A DNA stretch of 64,000 nt from Clostridiales bacterium (GCA_017554745.1 JAFZHS010000021.1:145186-209185); one strand, 5' to 3'; positions 34,973-43,404 are shown, counted from the first letter of the stretch. Program-made: numbers and translations. Notes: a model not told the origin generated them from the sequence alone.

Positions 34973-35659
34973 TTATGCAGCATATTTTTGTTTTATAGAT
35001 TCCAAGTCTCGGACGGTGTTCTTATACCACCGCTTCAATTTTGTATTGCCATCAAATTCAGCATAAGCGGAAAGCAAGTAATCTATGGCAAACGTATTCC
35101 TAGAGTTGTATGAGATCTGATGTAGCGAGGGTACTTTAAAGGATTTCAAGCACTCTATTCTGGATTTTTCCTGATTGGTCAATAAATGCGTATATTTATA
35201 AGGACTTTCTGTATTAATTAACCAAGTCCGCATCCGGTGACTATATCCATGAGGCGTATTTCTGACATATGAAACAATGCTAGTAGGCTTAAGCGGTGTG
35301 CCCGTGTTCATGTTGGTGATTTTATTTAAATTCTCGCGAGAAAAAAGATCTATATAATCCTCTGCAAGCCACAACCTGTGCCCATACTGTTTGCCCGTAT
35401 AATCTGCAATTTGGCACGTTCCATTATCTTCAATAACTACTGTTAATTTAGCGATCTCGCCGGAGTACCCCTTCTGTCTGGAGTATTTTAAAGCTATCCT
35501 GGGGTCTTCTGTGAAACATCTAAGAAAAGGAGATACTAAACCCGAAGAAGATATGACGCGAGAACAGCAGACAGAAAGCAGGTCTTCAGGCAACGGGGAC
35601 GCACAGACCAATTCGGTCTCTCCTACTGCAAGTGCTCTATAGAGCTCTATTTCTTTCAT
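34973..35659 (-). CDS. Unknown protein, weakly ADP-ribosyltransferase-like
   Basis: 228 residues, no signal peptide or membrane span. The N-terminal part (ELYRALAVGE..., SGLVSPFLRCFTEDPRIALKYSRQKG) vaguely resembles the YRG / S-x-S / dpxxAxxYA pattern of ART-fold proteins, but no catalytic Glu motif can be assigned. First gene of a two-gene unit with the EEP-like gene, divergent from an HTH-like gene. Treat function as unknown. Confidence 0.55.
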   Translation of the reverse strand: MKEIELYRALAVGETELVCASPLPEDLLSVCCSRVISSSGLVSPFLRCFTEDPRIALKYSRQKGYSGEIAKLTVVIEDNGTCQIADYTGKQYGHRLWLAEDYIDLFSRENLNKITNMNTGTPLKPTSIVSYVRNTPHGYSHRMRTWLINTESPYKYTHLLTNQEKSRIECLKSFKVPSLHQISYNSRNTFAIDYLLSAYAEFDGNTKLKRWYKNTVRDLESIKQKYAA

Positions 35660-35774
35660 TGTTCCTACCTTCTTTTGTAGATTTTCCTCATTGTATAGCT
35701 TCTCGGTGGGTATTGCACGAGGAAGATTTCTGTGCTAATTTTTTAATATCCCCACCCGATTAGGAGAAATCATA

Positions 35775-36692
35775 ATGAAGGAATATGAGAAGATAGCCGG
35801 CCTCTTTTATGAGAAAGCCGCTGAACGAGTGAAGCAGAAAGTTACAGAAAGCGGTCTAAAGCACACCGAGATATACCCTCCTGATCATAAGCAGATTAGC
35901 CGGATAATTAATAACAACCGACAGAAAAATAATCCGTATTTGATTAGCAATGCCGTATTAAAAAGTTTCTACATTGATGAAGGCGGTGATCACATCCCAT
36001 GCGGTTTGGTTGAGAAGCTGGACTTTGAATCAGTAAAAGAGGTTCTGTGGGGATCAGATAAAGAGATCGAATCTTACATTCACGAGCTGTTTAATCTTCT
36101 ATGGGAAGAAGTGTGCGTGCAAGAACATCAAATCGATGCTGAGTTATATTTATCCGACTATATCCCATATGCAAAATACAGTACATATTGGGATCTGCTT
36201 TTCAATAACAATACCAGCGGGATCCTTCATGTTTCTCCAGCGGATGACGAAGCTAAAAAAGTTGTTTTAACTGCCATCTCAACCTTTGGTATTTATGAGG
36301 ATACTGTTATCGAATTAATCGATCCTGCAAGAAAAGAAGCTTTATTGTTTTTATACAGCAAATGCCACGAAGATTTTTTGTCCAAGTTCCTTGAATTTGC
36401 AAACAATACCGATTCCTATCACTCACTAAACAAGACGATTAAAAATGTTCTGGTCAACGGAATCTTTATTCCATTGCTCGAAAAGCACAAACCTGACGCA
36501 TCATCTCTCGGATTAAGAGTTAGAAATCTAATAAAAGAAGATCTCTCATATAGCGCCGCCCTTATCTTTAATACTCAAATAGATAATCCGAAGTATAGAC
36601 ATCAACTTATAAGAGCTTCGTCTGAATATATCTGCAAATTAGAGAAGATACAAAGACAACAGGTAAATTTCTTATCCCCTTGTTATCCATAA
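35775..36692 (+). CDS. Unknown protein with N-terminal HTH-like segment
   Basis: 305 residues, AT-rich codons. Residues ~18-60 (VKQKVTESGLKHTEIYPPDHKQISRIINNNRQKNNPYLISN) look like an XRE-type helix-turn-helix with the usual KQIS-RI-N core; the rest is helical with no known motif. AGGAG site 7 nt before ATG. Divergent from the ART-like/EEP-like pair with 115 nt between, so it may regulate them. Confidence 0.6.
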   Translation: MKEYEKIAGLFYEKAAERVKQKVTESGLKHTEIYPPDHKQISRIINNNRQKNNPYLISNAVLKSFYIDEGGDHIPCGLVEKLDFESVKEVLWGSDKEIESYIHELFNLLWEEVCVQEHQIDAELYLSDYIPYAKYSTYWDLLFNNNTSGILHVSPADDEAKKVVLTAISTFGIYEDTVIELIDPARKEALLFLYSKCHEDFLSKFLEFANNTDSYHSLNKTIKNVLVNGIFIPLLEKHKPDASSLGLRVRNLIKEDLSYSAALIFNTQIDNPKYRHQLIRASSEYICKLEKIQRQQVNFLSPCYP

Positions 36693-36719
36693 CTGAATAA
36701 TCGTAACTAATACTCTCGA

Positions 36720-36746
36720 CAAAACGGCCCGACAATCAGTCGGGCC
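36720..36746 (-). terminator. Terminator of the 46-codon gene
   Basis: 8-bp stem GGCCCGAC / GTCGGGCC with TTTT on the minus strand. Confidence 0.8.
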
Positions 36747-36791
36747 ATTCTGCACATAAAAAACTCCGGAAAGGAAAACAAAAAATCAGTC

Positions 36792-36932
36792 TTAGTAATC
36801 TGCATCCTCGATGCCGTCGATCTCGTCATACTCTTCCTCGAGATCTTCCCAGCGCTGACGCCTGTCCTGCTCGCGCCTCTTCTCTTCCCTGGAAGAACCG
36901 GAGCCGAATAGCAAAGATAGTAAGATACACAT
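36792..36932 (-). CDS. 46-residue small protein with hydrophobic start and acidic end
   Basis: Starts MCILLSLLFGSGSSREEKRR, then a charged Arg/Gln-rich middle and an acidic end (LEEEYDEIDGIEDADY). GGAGG lies 6 nt before the ATG and an intrinsic terminator 46 nt after the stop, so it is a real, independent gene. Codon use is normal for the neighbourhood. The short hydrophobic N-terminus could be a membrane anchor. No family recognised. Confidence 0.72.
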   Translation of the reverse strand: MCILLSLLFGSGSSREEKRREQDRRQRWEDLEEEYDEIDGIEDADY

Positions 36933-37009
36933 ATGGCACCTCCGTTATAAATCAACCGTCTCTACTTAGTTGCATTATATATGGGTGCACGTGCCAATAA
37001 TGGGACAGT

Positions 37010-37480
37010 TTAGAAGAGGTTGACCGATTTTCCGTCCTGATTGTAGATCTTCTTCTCATTAACAACGACATAGATCTCGCCGCCGAGCTTCTCAGCCTTC
37101 TTGGCGATGACCTTGAAGTCGATCTGTCTGCCGCTGATCTCGAGCATGATCTTGCTGACCTTGCTCGCAGTAGTCTTCTTAGCGGTAGTCTTTTTAGCGG
37201 TCGTTGTCTTCTTCGCAGCAGTTGTTTTCTTAGCTGTGGAAGTAGTTTTCTTGGCGGTTGTCTTTTTAGCTGTAGTCGTCTTCTTAGCCGTTGTTGTTTT
37301 CTTGGCTGTCGTAGTCTTCTTGGCAGCGGGCTTCTTTGCTGTAGAAGTGGTTTTCTTGGCGGTAGTCGTCTTCTTCGCAGTAGTCTTCTTTGCCGTGCTC
37401 TTCTTCGCAGGCTGTGTAGCCTTGGTAACAGCCTTTACAGTGTCGTTAAAGATCTTAGTGATATCGAGTTCATCTGCCAT
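37010..37480 (-). CDS. Lys/Thr/Ala-rich (histone H1-like) DUF6465-type protein
   Basis: 156 residues: a 25-residue acidic/neutral start, about 80 residues of AKKTT-type repeats, then a conserved ~50-residue end (KIMLEISGRQIDFKVIAKKAEKLGGEIYVVVNEKKIYNQDGKSVNLF) typical of DUF6465 proteins of Clostridia. The repeat resembles H1/AlgP-type DNA-binding tails. Function unproven. The antisense frame is only a shadow of the repeat. Confidence 0.82.
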   Translation of the reverse strand: MADELDITKIFNDTVKAVTKATQPAKKSTAKKTTAKKTTTAKKTTSTAKKPAAKKTTTAKKTTTAKKTTTAKKTTAKKTTSTAKKTTAAKKTTTAKKTTAKKTTASKVSKIMLEISGRQIDFKVIAKKAEKLGGEIYVVVNEKKIYNQDGKSVNLF

Positions 37481-37553
37481 GATCGTTCCTCCGATTCAGT
37501 TTTTTGCCTTAATCAATATCTATCATACTATACCGGCCAGCGTTCCTTCACTC

Positions 37554-37660
37554 AGTGACGCGAAGTGACACGTTTCGAGCCCGATTCGTGTCGCTTTTTG
37601 GCAATTATCCAGATAGTGACGAGATATGACACGTTTCATCGCGATAACGTGTCATTTGCG
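37554..37660. repeat. Tandem pair of GACACG stem-loops
   Basis: Two direct copies, period 61 nt, each starting AGTGACG and ending GGCAAT, each a hairpin: GACACG / CGTGTC (37567-37592) and TGACACGTT / AACGTGTCA (37627-37654). Same architecture as 28005-28117 and 30380-30465 but unrelated sequence. Confidence 0.75.
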
Positions 37661-37705
37661 GGCAATCGCGGCCTCGCTTACGAGCACCCGCTGCCCCGCC
37701 ACCCC

Positions 37706-38737
37706 TTAAAAGCACTTCTTATTATGCTCCTGCTTGCACTCCTTGAGCTGCGGGCACTTGTAGCAAACCTCGTTGGCCGAGTACTCGTTCTCGAAGAACT
37801 CCTCGACGTTCTTCAGCGTGGTGTCTGCGATATTCGACAGCGCCTCTTCGGTGAGGAACGCCTGGTGCGACGTGACAATGACGTTAGGCATCGAGATGAG
37901 CCTTGCGAGGATGTCGTCGTCAACGATGTGACCGGAATAGTCGTGGAAGAAGACGTTCGATTCTTCCTCGTAAACGTCGAGGCAGGCCGCGCCGATCTGA
38001 CGTGCCTTGATGCCTTCTACAAGCGCCTCGGCGTCGATCAGGGCGCCTCTTGATGTGTTGATGAGGACGACGCCCTTCTTCATCTGTGCGATGGTCTCAG
38101 CGTTGACCATGTGCCTGTTCTCATCGGTCAACGGGCAATGGAACGAGATGATGTCCGCCCTTGCCCAGAGCTCTTCGAGCGTGACGTACTCGATGCCGCT
38201 GTCAGCAGCCGGGAACTTGTCGTACGCGATGACGTTCATGCCAAAGCCCCTGCAGATGTCAATGAAGATGCGGCCGATCTTACCCGTGCCCACAACGCCG
38301 ACGGTCTTGCCGTGCAGGTCAAAGCCCGTAAGGCCGTTTAAGCTGAAGTTAAAATCTTTCGTTCTGATATATGCTTTGTGGATCCTTCTGATCGATGTCA
38401 GGAGCAGCGCCATCGCATGCTCTGCGACCGCATAAGGCGAGTACGCCGGCACGCGCACAACGTGGATCTTGCCGTACGCATACTCGATATCAACGTTGTT
38501 GTAGCCCGCGCACCTCAAGGCGATCAGGCGGATGTTCATCTTCACGAGTTCATCGATGACCTCGCGGTTTACATCGTCATTAACGAATACGCACACGACA
38601 TCGCACCCTTCCGCCAGGCGGCAGGTATCTTTGGTCAGACGCGTCTCGTAGAAAACTATCTCATATCTGTCGTTGCCGTTTGCCCTGATAAACGAATTCT
38701 TATCGTAATCTTTGGCATCGAAAAAAGCTATCTTCAT
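37706..38737 (-). CDS. ldhA: D-lactate dehydrogenase (NAD-dependent)
   Basis: 343 residues of the D-2-hydroxyacid dehydrogenase family. NAD motif GVVGTGKIG (about 149-157), then INTSRGALID with catalytic Arg, DVYEEES with Glu, and SHQAF with His. Substrate-binding block LRCAGYNNVD near 75. Reduces pyruvate to D-lactate with NADH. The last ~25 residues add a Cys-rich tail (CYKCPQLKECKQ...KKC), seen in several clostridial D-LDHs. Strong match; single-gene transcription unit. Confidence 0.9.
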   Translation of the reverse strand: MKIAFFDAKDYDKNSFIRANGNDRYEIVFYETRLTKDTCRLAEGCDVVCVFVNDDVNREVIDELVKMNIRLIALRCAGYNNVDIEYAYGKIHVVRVPAYSPYAVAEHAMALLLTSIRRIHKAYIRTKDFNFSLNGLTGFDLHGKTVGVVGTGKIGRIFIDICRGFGMNVIAYDKFPAADSGIEYVTLEELWARADIISFHCPLTDENRHMVNAETIAQMKKGVVLINTSRGALIDAEALVEGIKARQIGAACLDVYEEESNVFFHDYSGHIVDDDILARLISMPNVIVTSHQAFLTEEALSNIADTTLKNVEEFFENEYSANEVCYKCPQLKECKQEHNKKCF

Positions 38738-39029
38738 GCTATGTATCCTCCCCTTTTTGATATTACTATCTTAGCGCGAAAACAGCCCCGTTGCTTTCAT
38801 ATATTGGTCGTAATGTGTAAGAAATTACTAAGGCCCGGTAGCGACCCGGACCTTAGTAGGTAAGAAAGGAGTGACTATGACAAACACAAGAAAGGACAGA
38901 ACTTGAAAGGAGGTATTAGAACTGTTCTTTTGATGATATGGTAACATCTCCGAAAAGGACGTGCATGAGAATAATGGGACTATTTGGATGTCATTCAAGG
39001 TCCATCAGGAATCACTGAAAGTCCAATTA

Positions 39030-39058
39030 TTGTCATGTGCATTATGGGAGAATATTAA
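39030..39058 (+). promoter_or_regulatory. Promoter of the type I toxin mRNA
   Basis: TTGTCA (39030-39035), 17-nt spacer, TATTAA (39053-39058). Transcript would start about 39065, beginning with the sequence that pairs with the 3' end. Confidence 0.6.
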
Positions 39059-39088
39059 CGGGTGTTATCTACACGACATAGGCGGTTA

Positions 39089-39116
39089 CCTCCATTCTCT
39101 TTTGAGAGAAGGGAGG
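39089..39116 (+). promoter_or_regulatory. Stem-loop masking the toxin ribosome binding site
   Basis: CCTCC-a-TTCTCT pairs with AGAGAA-g-GGAGG, burying GGAGG of the toxin gene, a common feature of type I toxin mRNAs. Confidence 0.65.
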
Positions 39117-39124
39117 TGGTGCAA

Positions 39125-39208
39125 ATGAGAGACTATGAGATTCTTATCGTGGTTTTTACCGTGATAGCAATTATCGTTGGTATTCTTGTTGAGTACATAA
39201 AAAAATGA
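39125..39208 (+). CDS. 27-residue hydrophobic type I toxin (holin-like)
   Basis: MRDYEILIVVFT... is a single 20-residue membrane helix ending in EYIKK, like holin-like type I toxins of Bacillota. GGGAGG lies 9 nt before the ATG but inside a stem. The mRNA 5' end (GGTGTTA...CGGTTACCTC, 39061-39092) is repeated inverted after the gene (39255-39279), so the mRNA ends can pair. A bidirectional terminator and an antisense promoter follow. Overproduction of such peptides usually depolarises the membrane. Confidence 0.78.
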   Translation: MRDYEILIVVFTVIAIIVGILVEYIKK

Positions 39209-39284
39209 CCGCCCTTCGCCAAAAGTTGCGGTCATTTGTTTAACCAAAACCTGAGGTAACCGTCTAGTAGGTAACACCTCTTAT
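39200..39284 (-). ncRNA. Antisense RNA antitoxin (predicted)
   Basis: Strong minus-strand promoter TTGTCA, 16 nt, TATAAT (39313-39318 / 39291-39296) would start a ~80-nt RNA ending in the shared terminator (T7 on the minus strand). It covers the toxin mRNA 3' end, as in BsrG/TxpA-type systems. Confidence 0.65.
39204..39236. terminator. Bidirectional terminator of toxin mRNA and antisense RNA
   Basis: 9-bp stem AATGACCGC / GCGGTCATT; TTTGTTT on plus and T7 on minus. Confidence 0.8.
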
Positions 39285-39290
39285 GTATTC

Positions 39291-39318
39291 ATTATACTCC
39301 GCTCACTCTAATTGACAA
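39291..39318 (-). promoter_or_regulatory. Promoter of the antisense RNA
   Basis: TTGTCA, 16-nt spacer, TATAAT on the minus strand, the best consensus match in this region. Confidence 0.75.
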
Positions 39319-39333
39319 GTTCCAAACATTTCT

Positions 39334-39930
39334 TTATTTTCTGCGCTTGAACTTTTCTCCTTCATATGTTCTTATCGGATTTCCCCTCACGATCTCCGTG
39401 TGCTTCTGCCAAGCATTGTTTAATGCATCAGCGTTGTTGTCTTCCTGCCTGGCTGCAAGAATGCTCTGCAATCTCTTCATTGCTTTCTGCTTGTTTTGCA
39501 CCTGACTTCTTTCCTCAGTGCATGTAACAACAATACCTGTCGGTTTGTGACATGCACGCACTCCAGTCTCAACCTTATTCACGTGCTGGCCGCCCTTGCC
39601 GCCGCAGCGCATGGTCGTTATCTCACAGTCACTTACATCAAACTCGCCAACAACCTCAGCTTCCCTGATCACATGAAGATCCATGTACCAGTTCTTGCGC
39701 TGATGGCCAGGTCTTATGGCACTCTTCCACACCCACAAGACCGTGCCTTCGAGCGAAGATACATCCTCATCGAATTCCATAACGCAGGACTTGTATCCGT
39801 GTCCTGAATAGTCCTCATTTATAGAAACGATTCGAGAGCCGAAAAACTCCTTAAGCAAAGTTTTAGCAAGCTTCTCTACTCCGACAGAGCACTCGACAGG
39901 ACCCTGTCCTGAACTTATCTGTATTAACAT
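39334..39930 (-). CDS. prfH: Peptide chain release factor homologue PrfH
   Basis: 198 residues matching RF-H over its length: start [13 protein letters not shown], middle [17 protein letters not shown] block [18 protein letters not shown] (about 108-125), then [15 protein letters not shown]. The GGQ triggers peptide release, but the codon-reading domain of RF1/RF2 is absent. PrfH is typically paired with RtcB2 and reported to act on ribosomes cut in the 16S decoding centre by E3-type ribotoxins. It starts 2 nt after the rtcB stop with GAGAGG in the rtcB end. Confidence 0.9.
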   Translation of the reverse strand: MLIQISSGQGPVECSVGVEKLAKTLLKEFFGSRIVSINEDYSGHGYKSCVMEFDEDVSSLEGTVLWVWKSAIRPGHQRKNWYMDLHVIREAEVVGEFDVSDCEITTMRCGGKGGQHVNKVETGVRACHKPTGIVVTCTEERSQVQNKQKAMKRLQSILAARQEDNNADALNNAWQKHTEIVRGNPIRTYEGEKFKRRK

Positions 39931-39932
39931 TC

Positions 39933-41051
39933 TTACCTCTCTTTTCCTGCCTTGAAGTTATAGACCGGCTTAATGATTTCCTTAACTTCAACGCTGTCTG
40001 AAATCACATCAACGATCTCATCGATTCTGCGATAAGCAACAGGCGCTTCATCGAGCGTTCCGGTGCCGATCGAAGATGAATAGATTCCCTTCATGTCATT
40101 CTTAAATGCCGATACCGTGTAATGGTTCTTAACTTCATCGCGGCGCAATACACGCCCTGATCCGTGCGGCGCGGAATAGTTCCACTCTGCATTTCCCTTG
40201 CCTACGCCCAGGATCACTCCATCGCGCATGTTGATAGGGATAATTACTGTCTCACCTTCACATGCAGAAGCAGCACCCTTGCGCAGGATCTTAGTGCCAT
40301 CAGGAAGAACACCGATGTAGTTATGGATTGACTCGTAGCGCTCCACTTCCTTCCACTTCATCCCCTTCAGGATTTCCTGCATAATAATCTCCCTGTTAAG
40401 CGATGCATACGTTGTAGCAATCTCAACATCATGAAGATAATCGTCCATCAGAGTGCCTTCCACATAAGAGATTTCATATGGTACGTTCATACCCATGTTA
40501 AAGAGCCTTCTGCGGGCAGCTTCCGTGTAGTAATCAGCGACGTCGTAACCGAGATGTCGGCTACCTGAATGAATGATCAGATAGTACCCATCTTCACCCT
40601 TATCGACTTCGATAAAGTGATTGCCGCCGCCCAGTGTTCCAAGGCTCTTCAGCGCCTTATCACCATTAACGGCGCGCAGACATCTGAGATCGGAAATCAC
40701 TTCAAAACCAGCCTTGTTGTGAGGCACTTTGCGGATTCCGAAACCTGACGGAACGCAGTCTCTTATAACCTTGTCGAGCTTAGCGAATTCAATGCTCTTA
40801 GCCTTAAACTTGCAGACGAGCATTCCGCATCCGATATCAACGCCCATGAGCTGTGGGATGATCTTGTCGGTAATGGTCATGGTAAGACCGATAGGGCCTA
40901 CCTTGCCCGGATGGCAGTCCGGCATTATCCTTATTCTCGAGCCCAGCGAAAAATCGTTGTCGCAGATCGTTTGTATCTGGTATCTTGCGTAATCTTCGAT
41001 GTCTGATGCATATACGATCGCATCAGCAAAATTTCCATTTATAGTGTCCAT
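39933..41051 (-). CDS. rtcB: RNA ligase RtcB (PrfH-linked type)
   Basis: 372 residues. RtcB blocks: [13 protein letters not shown] (about 43), GVDIGCGM (Asp/Cys metal ligands, near 70), [11 protein letters not shown] (near 140), HSGSRHLG, then [10 protein letters not shown] carrying the guanylylated His region. Ligates 3'-phosphate (or 2',3'-cyclic phosphate) to 5'-OH RNA ends with GTP and Mn2+. Paired with prfH, so most likely repairs damaged rRNA or tRNA. Start at 41051 follows GAAAGGAAAA; an in-frame ATG at 41081 would lie across the stem-loop that precedes the site. Upstream lie a leader ORF and a terminator hairpin. Confidence 0.92.
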   Translation of the reverse strand: MDTINGNFADAIVYASDIEDYARYQIQTICDNDFSLGSRIRIMPDCHPGKVGPIGLTMTITDKIIPQLMGVDIGCGMLVCKFKAKSIEFAKLDKVIRDCVPSGFGIRKVPHNKAGFEVISDLRCLRAVNGDKALKSLGTLGGGNHFIEVDKGEDGYYLIIHSGSRHLGYDVADYYTEAARRRLFNMGMNVPYEISYVEGTLMDDYLHDVEIATTYASLNREIIMQEILKGMKWKEVERYESIHNYIGVLPDGTKILRKGAASACEGETVIIPINMRDGVILGVGKGNAEWNYSAPHGSGRVLRRDEVKNHYTVSAFKNDMKGIYSSSIGTGTLDEAPVAYRRIDEIVDVISDSVEVKEIIKPVYNFKAGKER

Positions 41052-41058
41052 GAATTTT

Positions 41059-41078
41059 CCTTTCGATTCTCGAAAAGG
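41059..41078 (-). promoter_or_regulatory. Stem-loop at the rtcB ribosome binding site
   Basis: Minus strand CCTTTtCGA / TCGAAAGG stem overlaps the AAAGG used for rtcB, so it could limit translation. Confidence 0.5.
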
Positions 41079-41083
41079 CATGC

Positions 41084-41104
41084 AAACAAAGCCTTACTAA
41101 AGGC
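41084..41104 (-). terminator. Attenuator-like hairpin between the leader ORF and rtcB
   Basis: Minus strand GCCTT-tagt-AAGGC followed by TTTGTTT, 41 nt after the leader stop codon and 33 nt before rtcB. Confidence 0.5.
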
Positions 41105-41144
41105 GTATGGTTATGGATCACGCTTGGAATAGTTAATTAAGAAA

Positions 41145-41213
41145 TTAAGCTACAGAAGCAGATCCTGCACGCCTGTTGTTTATTGTTCTTGTTGTTATTC
41201 TTTGTACTGTCAT
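41145..41213 (-). CDS. 22-residue leader peptide upstream of rtcB-prfH
   Basis: A GGAGGAGG site 8 nt before ATG drives a 22-codon frame, rich in Thr, Arg, Asn and Ala (MTVQRITTRTINNRRAG...). It ends 93 nt before rtcB with a terminator-like stem in between. A strong site on such a short frame in front of a ribosome-repair operon suggests ribosome-stalling control of transcription (inference). No homologue recognised. Confidence 0.55.
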   Translation of the reverse strand: MTVQRITTRTINNRRAGSASVA

Positions 41214-41340
41214 TGCAAGGACCTCCTCCCGTTTGATGTTAGCGGTGATTATACGCGTAGATTTTGAGAAATGCAATGGGGACGAAAGAATACGACGGAA
41301 AGATGATGTTATGAGAGAATTCAGCTTCCAGGGCTTTATT

Positions 41341-41349
41341 TGTTATAAT
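41341..41349 (+). promoter_or_regulatory. Extended -10 promoter of the alpha/beta-hydrolase gene
   Basis: TGTTATAAT, 42 nt before the chosen start at 41392. Confidence 0.6.
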
Positions 41350-41391
41350 GCTCTCGAAAACTCAACGGGGATAAAAGGCGCGGATATAACA

Positions 41392-42477
41392 ATGAATAAG
41401 ACAAAGCAGGACGGGAATATACCCGTAAATAAACCTTCAAAGAAAAGGCTTAAATGGATCCTTATAACAGCGGCGCTCATACTGCCGGTCTTTTTGCTGA
41501 TAAGATTCATAAGTCCTACGTGGACGCCCAGGATCCAGGGCAGCAATCCGATTAGCGAACTCAGGAGCGTGGCCATAAACGGCGCAGATCTCACGGTCCT
41601 CATCAGGGGCACTGACAAGAATAATCCCGTGCTTATCTTCGTTCACGGCGGACCGTGCTGCTCTGAGATCCCGTATGTAAGGAAATATCAGGATGAACTG
41701 GAGAAGGACTTTACGATCGTTCATTACGACCAGAGAGGAAGCGGGCGCTCTTATAAGGCCGGTCAGGACTATTCGGACGTCACAGCCAAGACTCATGTCG
41801 ATGACCTGATCGCCCTGACAGAATACGTGGAAGATTACCTGAATAAGGACAAAGTGATCCTCTTAGGGCATTCCTTCGGAACATATATCGCGACTCAGGC
41901 AGCATCTCTAAGGCCTGATCTGTATGAAGCTTATGTCGGTATCGGGCAGATGTCTGATACCATCAAAAGCGAACTTAACACGCTCGATAAATGCATTGCC
42001 GCAGCTGAGGAAAAGGGCGATAAAACTGATGCGGAAAAGCTCAGAGACCTTAAGCCTTCTATCCAAAGCGGTACCGCGATCGTCCCAAGAGACTACGTGC
42101 GCAAATATGGGTTTGCCGCAAGGAAGATCGATGATAACAGAGACTATGTTCTGGCGTTTCTCTTCGGAACCGAATACAACCTGTTTAATGCCGCAGGCTT
42201 CTATATGGCTTCAGCGAAGTATCAGGACGCGCTTGTCATGGAGGGCCTTACTCATCCCATAACAGAGATAGTAACGAACCTTGATATCCCTGTTTATTTC
42301 GTTATGGGCAAGTACGACGGCATGACATCACCTGAGGCCGCAAAGGAATATCTGGACAGCTTAGGCGGCGAAGGCGCGCGTGAGATGGTCATCTACGAAG
42401 AGTCGGCACACTACCCGCAGTTCGAACAAAGGCAAGCATTCAGCAAGTGGATGAGGGAGACATTTAAAGGAAAATAA
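41392..42477 (+). CDS. Membrane-anchored alpha/beta-hydrolase (prolyl aminopeptidase-like)
   Basis: 361 residues. One span (about 22-41) then an external hydrolase domain with HGGPCC (near 85, the HGGPG oxyanion block), DQRGSGRS (near 110), nucleophile GHSFG (Ser about 159), acid in KYDGMTSP and His in SAHYPQFE. These blocks define the proline iminopeptidase subgroup (S33), but substrates vary. Start at 41392 lies just after the promoter; the frame is open further upstream but without a site. Confidence 0.82.
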   Translation: MNKTKQDGNIPVNKPSKKRLKWILITAALILPVFLLIRFISPTWTPRIQGSNPISELRSVAINGADLTVLIRGTDKNNPVLIFVHGGPCCSEIPYVRKYQDELEKDFTIVHYDQRGSGRSYKAGQDYSDVTAKTHVDDLIALTEYVEDYLNKDKVILLGHSFGTYIATQAASLRPDLYEAYVGIGQMSDTIKSELNTLDKCIAAAEEKGDKTDAEKLRDLKPSIQSGTAIVPRDYVRKYGFAARKIDDNRDYVLAFLFGTEYNLFNAAGFYMASAKYQDALVMEGLTHPITEIVTNLDIPVYFVMGKYDGMTSPEAAKEYLDSLGGEGAREMVIYEESAHYPQFEQRQAFSKWMRETFKGK

Positions 42478-42543
42478 AACTCTTGTAACGAATTCAAAGT
42501 TTTCCCGTCTAACAGATGAAAAATCTGAAAGGCGGGATAATTT

Positions 42544-43404
42544 ATGGAAAAGAAAAAGACACCAGCAAAGATCTTCTGGATTACTAAAGACACAGAAATA
42601 AACCGCATACTGTGGTATCTGATACTGACAGCGCTCCTGTCAGCGTTCTGTTTTATAACACTTCATGTCTGGCTTTTGCCTTATTCGGTCGCATTTAACG
42701 AGACGGGCGTCATGACTCCCGGATATTTCCTCTATGCAGCGATCGGCATCCTCTTCTCAACGCCCGGACCGTTCGTAGCAGTCCTGATCCACTCCCTGTT
42801 CATCGAAAGAACGGGCCTTAGGTTCATGTTGCGCAATATCTTCCGCACCGAAAAGAAGCCTAGGACAGTCATTGTCACAGGCATCTTCTGCCTGATGGCA
42901 CTTGTCTATGCGCTCTTCTGCGGCACCCCCAACGGCTCTCCGTGGTATATGTTCATCTTAGGATTGATCGTCATGATCCCGTTCGTCGGCATCGCCGAAG
43001 AAACAGGCTGGCGCGGCGTCCTCCAGCCCGAACTGGACAAGAAGCTCCCCTACCCTGTATCGGTCTTCATCACGGCCTTTATCTGGTGCATCTGGCATTA
43101 CTCTGCCTGGATCGATCCCACATCACGCCACTACAACGACAGCTTCATCGGCTTTGCCATCACCATCTTCATCTGGTCATTTGCCATGGTCGCCATCTAC
43201 AAGGCCACGAAAAGCGTCATCGCCTGCGCCTTCTACCACGCCTTCATCGACTCCATCGGCGCCGTCTACGACTGGAACGCTTTGTTTGATGCGTTCCCGG
43301 GAGATTTGTCGGTTAACGTGTTTCGTGCTGTATGGTTTGGAGTAGCGATTGCGGTTTGGGTGTGGGCAGAGAGGAAGGAAAAACTACTCTATTCAAACAG
43401 TTAA
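42544..43404 (+). CDS. CPBP-family intramembrane metalloprotease (CAAX/Abi)
   Basis: 286 residues, about eight spans. Motif 1 is EETGWRG (near 155), motif 2 FIWCIWHYSAW (near 180), motif 3 HAFID (near 236): the Glu, Arg and His residues form the CPBP active site. Such proteins cleave prenylated or signal-type peptides and often mature or give immunity to bacteriocins. Sixty-six nt after the hydrolase gene, same strand, possibly co-transcribed. Confidence 0.88.
   Translation: MEKKKTPAKIFWITKDTEINRILWYLILTALLSAFCFITLHVWLLPYSVAFNETGVMTPGYFLYAAIGILFSTPGPFVAVLIHSLFIERTGLRFMLRNIFRTEKKPRTVIVTGIFCLMALVYALFCGTPNGSPWYMFILGLIVMIPFVGIAEETGWRGVLQPELDKKLPYPVSVFITAFIWCIWHYSAWIDPTSRHYNDSFIGFAITIFIWSFAMVAIYKATKSVIACAFYHAFIDSIGAVYDWNALFDAFPGDLSVNVFRAVWFGVAIAVWVWAERKEKLLYSNS

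Noticed and set aside
37101..37568. 155-codon Val/Phe-rich plus frame
   Set aside because: It is the mirror of the AKKTT repeats of the minus-strand DUF6465-type gene.
38877..38906. Nine-codon ORF after AAAGGAG (MTNTRKDRT)
   Set aside because: Two strong sites occur here, but neither leads into a useful frame; no downstream attenuator or gene on that strand to control except the distant toxin.
39086..39277. 63-codon minus frame over the type I toxin
   Set aside because: It overlaps the toxin, terminator and antisense RNA signals and lacks a ribosome binding site.
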